From NCBI GenBank assembly GCA_020975725.1, contig QXJR01000017.1:249001-313000 (forward strand): a stretch of DNA of 64,000 nucleotides, read 5' to 3'. The DNA is from Picocystis sp. L7. Taxonomy: Eukaryota > Chlorophyta > Picocystophyceae > Picocystales > Picocystaceae. Within the stretch, counting starts at the first letter, position 1. Each line of letters begins with the position of its first letter. Below, piece by piece: positions 42,165 to 50,373 of this stretch. A program made the translations under genes and the position numbers. The notes under the pieces are model-generated. The model was not told the origin of the DNA. It saw nothing but the letters and a program-made list of their open reading frames with translations, and searched no databases.

Positions 42165-43298
42165 TTAAAGCTCGTGCTCATTCCCCTTGGTGGAAAATTT
42201 ACCGACCAACTCTTGCAGTTGGGCCGCAAGGTCCTCCAAAAACTGCGCACCAGACTCTTCTTCAGCACTTTCCCTCAATTCATGATCATACTCCATGCTG
42301 TGCGATTTAGCAGCATCTGCAGCAACCTTCTTGTGCGTATTCCCTAAAATCTCTCTAGCATTGCATTTAGACCCGTTTTCCAACAACAGCCTTCTACCAT
42401 TTGTTTCTTCGATGACACGAACCACTCGGAGGATGTCATCTATTCCAGCTACATCAACATGAGACAGCAGCTCTACTGCGGGACACACCATATTGGCTGC
42501 AGAAGAGCGCAAGGCATGTTCAAGGTTCGCTTTCTTGTGAGAGTGCACAAGCAAATCAGAAAAAAATTGCAGCGCTCTTATTCTTATTTGATCTCCCGAA
42601 CTGGTGTCATCAGCCAATGTTTCCAACACCACCAGTCCCCCATGTGCATAAAACAGCTCTTGCACTTCGTCCACATTGCGAACAAGTGCGGACAGTGCGT
42701 AGAGCCCTTTCTTCTGCAAACGATGGTCTGCCATCTTGGTCATCTCCATGAGGATTCTGAGGACTTCTGGGCGGCGATCCATCACTGTCAGTTGAAACTT
42801 GGGATTGTTGGCAGCTGCAATCCCAAGTGCATGAGCTGCACGGCTACGTAGGTTTTCGTCCTCTTCTTCCAGCATTTCGTGAAGCACCTCCACACCGCCC
42901 ATTTTCGAGAAATCATTTGCATTGTCAATGCTTTCCAGCAGAAACTGCAAGCCTTCCATTGCGTCTGCCTTCGTCTGCACTCCAAGTTCTCCACTTTCGA
43001 GGATCCTCACGAACTGCTGCATTTCCTGTGCCTCGGAGGGGACTTGCTTCGAGAGGTATTCCATAGTTTCTCTGATGTCTTTCATTCTTCGAACGGCTTC
43101 TTCTTTGCCTTGTCTCGCGTCCTCGGCCATCTTCTTCAACGCTTCGGTGTCGGAATGGTTGAGTGCCCACTGCAGCAGCTCCTCGGGGTTCTCCTCCATC
43201 GCTTCGGCCGCCTCTCGGCCATCCATGGCCATCCCCATGTGTCCAGAACACGCAAATATGACCAGCAGCAAGGCCAGGAGCGCGTGCACGAGTCGCAT
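42165..43298 (-). CDS. SIL1: SIL1/Fes1-like nucleotide exchange factor of the ER
   Basis: 377 residues with a clear signal peptide (MRLVHALLALLLVIFACSGH). The Fes1/HspBP1-type armadillo fold follows: NPEELLQWALNHSD, QKKGLYALSALVRN, and DFSKMGGVEVLHEMLEEEDE with RSRAAHALGIAAANNPKFQ. Fes1/HspBP1 act on cytosolic Hsp70; SIL1 acts on BiP in the ER lumen. The signal peptide and the C-terminal EHEL, a likely HDEL-type retrieval signal, place this one in the ER. The ATG at 43298 was chosen because it starts the signal peptide; upstream in-frame sequence is intergenic. It is convergent with the unknown 490-residue gene. Confidence 0.88.
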   Translation of the reverse strand: MRLVHALLALLLVIFACSGHMGMAMDGREAAEAMEENPEELLQWALNHSDTEALKKMAEDARQGKEEAVRRMKDIRETMEYLSKQVPSEAQEMQQFVRILESGELGVQTKADAMEGLQFLLESIDNANDFSKMGGVEVLHEMLEEEDENLRSRAAHALGIAAANNPKFQLTVMDRRPEVLRILMEMTKMADHRLQKKGLYALSALVRNVDEVQELFYAHGGLVVLETLADDTSSGDQIRIRALQFFSDLLVHSHKKANLEHALRSSAANMVCPAVELLSHVDVAGIDDILRVVRVIEETNGRRLLLENGSKCNAREILGNTHKKVAADAAKSHSMEYDHELRESAEEESGAQFLEDLAAQLQELVGKFSTKGNEHEL

Positions 43299-43845
43299 CT
43301 TCGTTCCAAACCGCGTAGAATGAAATGCGACAGTGGCAATGGTCCCAACCCATGAATCCCCCACCCCACTGACGTGCTTGAACCAATCAGAGGACAGGAA
43401 GAAGGATGCAGGAACCAACCCGCCCTTGCCATTGGTGGAAACTGAGCACAGAGGGAAGATCCACGAACGGGATGGGTTAACCTTCGAGATGGGATGGGTG
43501 TAGTAGTCGCCTGAGGTAAGAACGTGGTGCATGAAAACATGTCCTCGTCCAATGGGAAAGAAATGCATTGGTTGTGCCAACGTACAGTAGAAGACCATGG
43601 AAATGAGATGCACCAACAACAAAAATTGCAGGTCCATGCCTCTGTCGTGGCATCAAGTCAAGCCTACCTACCAAGTTGAAGAACAATGGGAAGCAAAGCA
43701 AATGGTTGCTATTTCGGGTAGAAGTGCACAAATTATGACGGTTGTGGCTTCCCTAGTCCATCACGTCGCATATTTGCCAATGGCTAGATAAAACAACTCT
43801 ATTTTCGTACACCGGGAGCAAGGATCGCTTGGCAAACCAACATGC
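43299..43845. other. Intergenic between SIL1 (5') and the subtilase-pseudokinase (3')
   Basis: 547 bp. GTTAAC at 43476-43481 within a GATC/GGGATGGG-type stretch; the part near 43600-43840 is AT-richer 3' flank. No gene seen. Confidence 0.5.
43476..43481. promoter_or_regulatory. GTTAAC palindrome upstream of SIL1
   Basis: GGGTTAACCTTCGAG in context, about 180 bp upstream of the SIL1 start at 43298. Confidence 0.4.
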
Positions 43846-46800
43846 CTATTCTGGTTTGGGCGCATTGCTTTCCAATGGGGCACTTCCCTCTTCCACAGAA
43901 TCGCTCCGTAGTAGACCTCGTAGCATCCGGGCAATGGTTCTCGCTTTTGGTCGCTTGGAAGGGTTTGGATCCAAGGAGTGTTTCATGAGTCCAAAGAACA
44001 CGCCCAAACATGCAACAGGCCATCCTATGAAATATTGGTTCCCAACATGATGCTTCAAGTCATCTAGGCTTTCAAAGATGCAATTTCCAATAGTCTCGGA
44101 CGGAAGTTGTCCTAATGAGATAGATAGTTCGTGAGTGTTTTGTGGGACAAGAAGTTCCAATAAGAAATGTCCAAAGTTATAAACTTCGGTTTCTTGCGAA
44201 GGATCGCCTCCCCTTGCCATGCTACCATCCTTTTCCTCACATAATGATTCATGCGGTGGTGTGGAAGTATAAACAGCACTCCTTTGCAATGCGTATGATT
44301 GCAACCAGGAAAGCCCAGCATTGGCAACAAACACCTCCCCACTGCCGCTAACGATGACATCCCTAGGTGTGAAGTTGCCGTGGAGTGGATAGGTATGACT
44401 TTCGCTGTGCAAATATTCCAAGCAATCTGCGACTTTCATAGCCACAACAACTTTTTCAAACCATTCCTTATTTGACAAATACCCCCGTGCCGATACACCA
44501 ACAACGTATGGATAAACGAGGAGGGGATGTGTTCCTTCCAAGCACACGCCTTGCAATGGAAGGAGATTGGGATGTTTGTATGAAGCCACCTTCTTGAGTG
44601 CTACCATCCAATGCTTGGATATTGTGCTTTCAAGTTTCAGCAAGACTACGGTGACCAAAGATCCATCTTTAAGCTCACTCTTGTAATCAATTCTGAATAT
44701 GGACTCTATGCGTGAATCACACTCAAGGTCCTGCTTCACATCATCAGCAAATTCATCTAGAGAGTAAAGCCGAATGGAAGAGTCACTTGTCCTTTCCACA
44801 CAAGGCCTAAATCCTTCTTGAGAGAATCGTTCCACCTTAACGTGTGATTTCTTCTTACGTCTCTTCAAGGCATAGTGCAACAGCAAACCCAGAAGCATGG
44901 CAAACAGTATTGCACATGCACTAATCGTTATGGCAATCATTGCTGTATTGGACGTTGAGCCAGGTTTGCTAGAAGGATCCTGTCCTGCAGGTGGTGGATG
45001 CAGATTCATGGGCCACTCAGGGTGCGCGGTGATTTCCAGAATCTGCATCTTGCGGACTTTGTCAGCTTCAGATTCAAAACCATCCAGGGATGCAATCAAT
45101 TGTGTCTGAAAATTCACCAGGGAACTGCGTGAATCGTACATTTGTTTGATCATCTCACTTAGGTTTACATGGTCCTCTCTGCTCAATCCAACCAAAAGGA
45201 ATTGAATCACACTTTCAGCACCTGGCAACTGCAGTCCATTCCCTTCTACGCAAACTGCTGTGCCACGGGAACATGATACCCGGCCAGGAAGAAGGGGGAT
45301 AGAGCCGATGAACTCTCGGCAGATTATTTGCAACGTGGTTACTGGGCTGAAGGTAGAGCATTCTGTGACACGCACCCTGATGGTTGCATTGGGCAGTCCT
45401 GACAGAGGTGGAGAGGAGTGCGCAAGGTTGAATGTGACAACGCCTGTCATATTGCTGTAGGTATGACCGTGGTGGAACTGACTGCCGTTGAGGAGTAAAT
45501 GATACTGTCCAGCAATGTATCCGCAGCACGTGTTCATTCCCCCTTTGTTTTGAATTATGAAGGTATACTGTCCTGATTTGCAAAGCTCCAAGCTCGTTTG
45601 GATGGCTTCTCCGATACCAACAGTCACATCTCCATCGAGCTTCAAAGTCCAGTGCATCTTGTTGGCGAAGGTTTCAGGGCCCATGCTGATTGAGAGGTTC
45701 CAGCACATTCCAGCACCATCTGGTATACCTGGGGCATCGATTCCGGTGAAAGGCTCATTGACAATATGGTTCTGCAGCAAAAGATTCGGAGTAGTGAAGA
45801 AAAGTGGATCATTCCAACTCGGTGTCCAGATTCGGTTCGGAACGGCTGTGTCGGTAAGCCACTGCAGCGCTTGAGCTGCTGTGTATAATTCAAAATCTGG
45901 GGCTGAGAGCAAGCTTGCCAACGCACCTGCCACGAACGGTGTTGCAATCGATGTACCTGATGCAGCAGAGTACGCAGTAGGGCCCCGTGTGTTGGCTGTT
46001 TGTATGGAACTCCCTGGTGCAAAAATACTCACGCAAGGACCTCGGTTGCTGTAGGATGCAAGTCTGTCTGAACTTGTGGTAGCTGCCACAGTGACTGCAT
46101 CTTGAGCACTAGCAGGTGAAGCTTCACAGGCATCGATCTGACTGTTCCCAGCAGCTGCAACTACAACAATACCATCGGAAACCACATCCTTGACACAATC
46201 ATTCATTGTTCTGTCGAAGCCTCCCCCCAATGACATGCTAACGACAGATCGATGCCCATGCTTGTTCACGTGATTCCTCACCCATGACAATCCAGCACAG
46301 ACAGTTGCCGTTGACCCAAACCCTTCACAATCTAGGACACGGACAGCATGGATTGTAGACTCTTTTGCGACCCCTGCTCTTGACCCTGCAGCTATGGCGG
46401 CGCACTTGGTGCCATGACCTTCGCAGTCGCCTGGATCGGCATCACCATTTATGGCATCGTAGCCTTCACCCATCCGTCCGTCAAACTCGATATGCCTGCC
46501 GAGGATTCCAGTGTCAACAATGTATAGATGTGTTCCCAATCCTGTGTAGTTGTAACGAAAGATTCCGTCCAATGGCAAGTCTGGCTGGTCAATCCTATCC
46601 AATCCCCACGACAGTGGAGGGGACTCTTCGCCAGCAATGGATGATGGACCTAAATGGATGTCTTCTCGTTCGCCTTTACTTTGTGCATCGATTGCAGACA
46701 CTTTTTTCGACTCAACAACCTCGACTCCGCTCGTTTGGAGTCTAGTTATTGCATCCAGTGACAGCATGGCTACGACAATCGGACCATCCTTCATCTGAAA

Positions 46801-46944
46801 AGACGAGGTGATATTCGCATTCTCTACAGAGAGGTCCTGCAGCAGCCCTTCAACGGTCTGTATCGTTGTTTCCATGTTTTGACTGCCATGGGTCAACTTT
46901 ACCAGATATTCTTTGACTTGCGTATTTCCAGGAGCAACAGTCAT
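43846..46944 (-). CDS. Subtilase - transmembrane - RLK-type pseudokinase
   Basis: 1,032 residues in one exon. Residues 10-95 resemble the I9 propeptide; about 111-370 form an S8 subtilase of proteinase K type with the triad D144 (LYIVDTGIL), H177 (CEGHGTKCAAIAAG), S332 (ASGTSIATPFVAG) and oxyanion N267 (AAAGNS), so it looks active. A Cys-rich beta region with NxS/T sites (about 395-570) follows. One membrane helix at 668-690 ends in the stop-transfer KRRKKK. Residues about 745-1012 are kinase-like: K770 in VTVVLLK, HPNLLPLQGVC, EVYNFGHFLLELL and PSKRPKARTIARML of the plant RLK/Pelle pattern. HRD is replaced by HGN (855-857) and DFG by NAG (875-877), so a pseudokinase is predicted. No signal peptide is seen at the ATG; an upstream exon near 46950-47090 probably supplies it (an ATG at about 47083 could splice to ...QAMTVAPG). 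A protease-receptor role is inference. Confidence 0.88.
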   Translation of the reverse strand: MTVAPGNTQVKEYLVKLTHGSQNMETTIQTVEGLLQDLSVENANITSSFQMKDGPIVVAMLSLDAITRLQTSGVEVVESKKVSAIDAQSKGEREDIHLGPSSIAGEESPPLSWGLDRIDQPDLPLDGIFRYNYTGLGTHLYIVDTGILGRHIEFDGRMGEGYDAINGDADPGDCEGHGTKCAAIAAGSRAGVAKESTIHAVRVLDCEGFGSTATVCAGLSWVRNHVNKHGHRSVVSMSLGGGFDRTMNDCVKDVVSDGIVVVAAAGNSQIDACEASPASAQDAVTVAATTSSDRLASYSNRGPCVSIFAPGSSIQTANTRGPTAYSAASGTSIATPFVAGALASLLSAPDFELYTAAQALQWLTDTAVPNRIWTPSWNDPLFFTTPNLLLQNHIVNEPFTGIDAPGIPDGAGMCWNLSISMGPETFANKMHWTLKLDGDVTVGIGEAIQTSLELCKSGQYTFIIQNKGGMNTCCGYIAGQYHLLLNGSQFHHGHTYSNMTGVVTFNLAHSSPPLSGLPNATIRVRVTECSTFSPVTTLQIICREFIGSIPLLPGRVSCSRGTAVCVEGNGLQLPGAESVIQFLLVGLSREDHVNLSEMIKQMYDSRSSLVNFQTQLIASLDGFESEADKVRKMQILEITAHPEWPMNLHPPPAGQDPSSKPGSTSNTAMIAITISACAILFAMLLGLLLHYALKRRKKKSHVKVERFSQEGFRPCVERTSDSSIRLYSLDEFADDVKQDLECDSRIESIFRIDYKSELKDGSLVTVVLLKLESTISKHWMVALKKVASYKHPNLLPLQGVCLEGTHPLLVYPYVVGVSARGYLSNKEWFEKVVVAMKVADCLEYLHSESHTYPLHGNFTPRDVIVSGSGEVFVANAGLSWLQSYALQRSAVYTSTPPHESLCEEKDGSMARGGDPSQETEVYNFGHFLLELLVPQNTHELSISLGQLPSETIGNCIFESLDDLKHHVGNQYFIGWPVACLGVFFGLMKHSLDPNPSKRPKARTIARMLRGLLRSDSVEEGSAPLESNAPKPE

Positions 46945-48125
46945 CGCTGTGGAACCAGCTTCGTCTTGTGGGAAGGAATTTGTGACCTTGTAGCAAGGAA
47001 GATGCCAGAAGCTTGCGTCCGGCCAGCTTCCAGACTGTTGGGGACCTCTCCATTTCAGGACCGTATGTCTTCTTCCTTGTCATGATGGGACCGCACGCTG
47101 GGGTCTTGACCAAGCAGTCAGGACACGTTCCACCACCCCCAGTGGTCAGCTCTGAACTGTCAGCGACAGGGTCGCATCTTCTGAAGTCGCATTGACCGGG
47201 ACCAAGAGCCCCAGTCTGCGACCCCAGTGGGGAACGGGTAGCATCCCATCCCAGGATCAACTGGGATCGAATCCATGGGTTCCCTTGAGGACAAATGGCT
47301 TTCAAGGGATCCAATTGCCATTGGGGTGGAAACAAGGGGCCACTTGTGGACCTGCAAGCAGTGCTTGGAACCATGGATGGAGGTCACAGGTGGAGATGCA
47401 ACCCTCAAGTAGGATGCATGGTTGTTTTGGGAAGCAGACAGCTATGCGTAGAGGGAGAAATATGCAGTTTCACCAGGAGGAGAAGGGGGGGCGTTCCGAA
47501 ATAAATATTGATCCCAAGGCTACGATGGGTGCTTGAGCTAGCACCTGACCACAGGTACTACACCACAGTACCAGCCATTCCCTGCACGTGGGCAAGTTTC
47601 AAGCCACCAAATAACGTTGCTTACATCGGTGATTCATGTCGAGATGGAATGTACTAGAAAACGAGGACATCATGGATTTGAAGTTGTGAACATTATAGTA
47701 TCTCATTGCATAAAATGAAAAACATGCCAAGTGATTTTTCCGCAGAAACTATGGAGTTGATCCAGCTTCTAACATGGCTTGTTATGCTACATGCCAAACT
47801 AAACAAACGTGTAGCTATGGTGTGTGCTTTATGACAGAAGTGATAAGTAGATCTCTTGTTCTTGGTCGTCCACTCTGAAGAGCAGCACAAAAGAACTTCA
47901 GCATGCAACAGTAAAAGACCGTGACAGAAAGCGCAATGCACTCCATGCTCATACATCATTTGTACGTTTGTTTGCCTCCGTACGAGTAGGTTATTCGATG
48001 CAGCCCAAAAATGATATGTGCTTGTTAGCGGCACATTAGTGCTTGTGCTTCTTTCAAAACAAATGGTCTAAGCCATTTCCAGCAAACCTCATGTGTGGAG
48101 CATGGACAAAGTTGATTTCAACATT
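46945..48125. other. Upstream region of the subtilase-pseudokinase gene
   Basis: About 1.2 kb. 46950-47090 may hold a short first exon on the minus strand. 47620-48100 is AT-richer and looks like the 3' flank of the channel gene. No other gene seen. Confidence 0.4.
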
Positions 48126-50135
48126 TCATCTTCCCGTAGACGAACCTGGAGTGAAAGGACCCACTGTACTGGATTCACTCTCACCAGCCGTTGGAGCTTG
48201 TTGCAACCGCAAGGCTGACAACGTATTACGCAACAGTGCCCACCGCTGTCTAGCTGGAGACATTTGCTGGAAAGTTTTGCTACCCTTCATGCTACGTACA
48301 CGGGCGATCACACTCACTTGCTGGTGGAACTTTGGAAACTTCTCCATGACACCTATGAAAGCAGATTTGTAAAGCAGGAGGAGCACACAGTCTGTTGCGG
48401 CCACAACTTCCGCAGTTCGACGGCTATCTTTGCTGGTGAGGGCAACTTCGCCGAAGAATTGGCCTTCTTGCAAGGTTGCTAATTTGAACCTGTCTGGCTC
48501 TGTCTTGTAGACATCCAGGGAACCTTCCAAAATAAAATACATCTCTTTACCAACCTCTCCGAACTTGCAGATGACTTCTCCTTTGTTGAACGTTACTTGC
48601 TTCAGGGCCTTCACGATAGCTTTAGCAACCTCCTGGCTGCAATTTTGAAACAGTGGACAATTCTTCACCAGAGGAAGCTCTGACAACACGATGTCATCGT
48701 CTTTCTCCCTGCCCACCGAATCTCGGCGTTTCTTTGCTATTTGATACAGTATATCCCTAGAGCGCGGGTAAAATTCCACGATCTCCTCCAAGTCGTCCTT
48801 TTCAAGCGCTAAAAACTCGCAATCAGTAATGCAACGTATGGATGCAGTGCGTCTCTCTGCTGTCAGAAGAGCTATCTCTCCAAAGTAGCTTCCTGTGCCC
48901 ATGGTGGTGAGAATTTTTCCATCCAAAATAACTTGGACTTCTCCATCGGCAATGAAAAACATTTGTGCCCCGAGGTCACCTTTGAGGAAGAGGTACTCGC
49001 CGGCTGCAATTGTAAGACTGCGCAGCCTTGTTGCAAGAGCCTTGATAAATTGTGGCTCGAGGTGTTTGAAAATCCCCACTGATTGAAGGGTCTTCGCAAA
49101 AAGATGCTCACATACTTCCACACGCAACTGGGTGGGAAGTTCTGATAAGATCTCTTCGTCGTTTGCCCCTTTCTTTCTCTCCCATGACAGCTGGTGATAA
49201 CGCTTGACCCGTTCCTTGAGCCGTCCATGCAGGCCTCTTGCCCTTGCGAACTCCTCGATCCTCTCCATTTTCGTCTGGAAAGTGACCTCAGCCTCGTCAA
49301 GACTCGCGATCAGATTCGCAATGTTAGAAAAAATGATCATGTTCGTTGCGACGCCCAGCAGCACTGCCACAATCGAATAGCTGATTTCCAGTGTAGTTTC
49401 TGGTTCCAGGCTTCCCCCAATACCAGTAACCTGCGACCAGGCCCAGAAGACTGCTCTTAAGTAGCATGTGAGTTTATTGTTTTCATTCAGGAGGAAAAAG
49501 TTGCATGAACCATCATCGCAATCCACAACTGTGGCCCATGGTGTGTCTGGAAATCCTTCGTACCTCACGACCAGGTAGTAGAAGCATCCCATGCAGTGGA
49601 TTTGGTACAGCGTGAAGGTAAGCATCCATAGAAGCCGCATGAGTGCAGGATTGATGTCTTCTCCCAGCACTGCTTTGGCAACTGGACGGGCTGCCCTAGT
49701 GGCACCACCTCTCATGACTCTACGTACGGCGAACACGCGTAGGAGGTGTATCCAACGCAGGGAGAGCCGGTTGAAGATCTTGGACCACCCCGTGTATTTG
49801 GCTGCCACGGCTGCTTTCGACAAGGTTTCGAACGGGAATGCTCCCATCAGTCCTACCAGAGCCATGAAAGTCTTCTTTCCAGCCTGGTTCCTATCCTTGT
49901 TCGCCTTCCAACCGTTCCCTTGCCAATCTGCGAAGAGTCCTACGAGTTCCAAGAGGAAGAGCCCTTCGAGGGCCACGTCCCAAGACGTCCTAGCTTCCAC
50001 TTCGAAGCAGAGCCGAAACGGGAGATGGAACATCTCCGCCGCCACGGCCAGGAGCACGACCATGCCTGCACCTGCAGCCACACCGTTGGCCGAGAGGGAC
50101 GTGTTGGACGTCCCTGGCTCGCCTTGGGCGTCCAT
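48126..50135 (-). CDS. Cyclic-nucleotide-gated cation channel with two binding domains
   Basis: 669-residue single-exon channel. The membrane part (about 15-275) includes a basic S4-like segment (LRWIHLLRVFAVRRVMRGG) and the pore at about 228-246, where the filter reads TGIGG rather than the TVGYG of K+ channels; a non-selective or atypical cation filter is likely. A C-linker (KERVKRYHQLSWERKKGAND, LPTQLRVEVCEHLF) leads to two cyclic-nucleotide-binding domains: about 355-480 (GSYFGEIALLTAERRTASIR) and about 505-620 (GQFFGEVALTSKDSRRTAEV). Both keep the FGE-A phosphate cassette and the RT-SI / RTAEV arginine, so both may bind cNMP. Two domains in tandem is unusual for plant-type CNGCs. Possible at the plasma membrane or flagellum. 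Confidence 0.9.
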   Translation of the reverse strand: MDAQGEPGTSNTSLSANGVAAGAGMVVLLAVAAEMFHLPFRLCFEVEARTSWDVALEGLFLLELVGLFADWQGNGWKANKDRNQAGKKTFMALVGLMGAFPFETLSKAAVAAKYTGWSKIFNRLSLRWIHLLRVFAVRRVMRGGATRAARPVAKAVLGEDINPALMRLLWMLTFTLYQIHCMGCFYYLVVRYEGFPDTPWATVVDCDDGSCNFFLLNENNKLTCYLRAVFWAWSQVTGIGGSLEPETTLEISYSIVAVLLGVATNMIIFSNIANLIASLDEAEVTFQTKMERIEEFARARGLHGRLKERVKRYHQLSWERKKGANDEEILSELPTQLRVEVCEHLFAKTLQSVGIFKHLEPQFIKALATRLRSLTIAAGEYLFLKGDLGAQMFFIADGEVQVILDGKILTTMGTGSYFGEIALLTAERRTASIRCITDCEFLALEKDDLEEIVEFYPRSRDILYQIAKKRRDSVGREKDDDIVLSELPLVKNCPLFQNCSQEVAKAIVKALKQVTFNKGEVICKFGEVGKEMYFILEGSLDVYKTEPDRFKLATLQEGQFFGEVALTSKDSRRTAEVVAATDCVLLLLYKSAFIGVMEKFPKFHQQVSVIARVRSMKGSKTFQQMSPARQRWALLRNTLSALRLQQAPTAGESESSTVGPFTPGSSTGR

Positions 50136-50295
50136 CTCGTCTTCCTTTGGTCTGCAAGGATCCTTCCACCTCCTTCAGATCTCCACGAAAACCTCCGAAT
50201 CGGATCCCAAATCGCCCTCAAAGGCGCGCTTCGCGTCGAAGTTCCGTTTCGAAATGACGAAATGCACCGTCCAAGGTCCACCATCCTTCGGGAAG

Positions 50296-50301
50296 GTTAA
50301 C
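50296..50301. promoter_or_regulatory. GTTAAC palindrome upstream of the channel gene
   Basis: GGTTAACTCGATCGTAAAC in context, about 160 bp upstream of the start at 50135. The site at 55515 shares the extended pattern GGTTAACTCGWTCGTAAAC. Confidence 0.45.
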
Positions 50302-50373
50302 TCGATCGTAAACTCGGGTGGGGGGGGGTGGAGAAGCGGGTGTGAGAGATGGGAGCAGGAACGAGCCTGTCAT

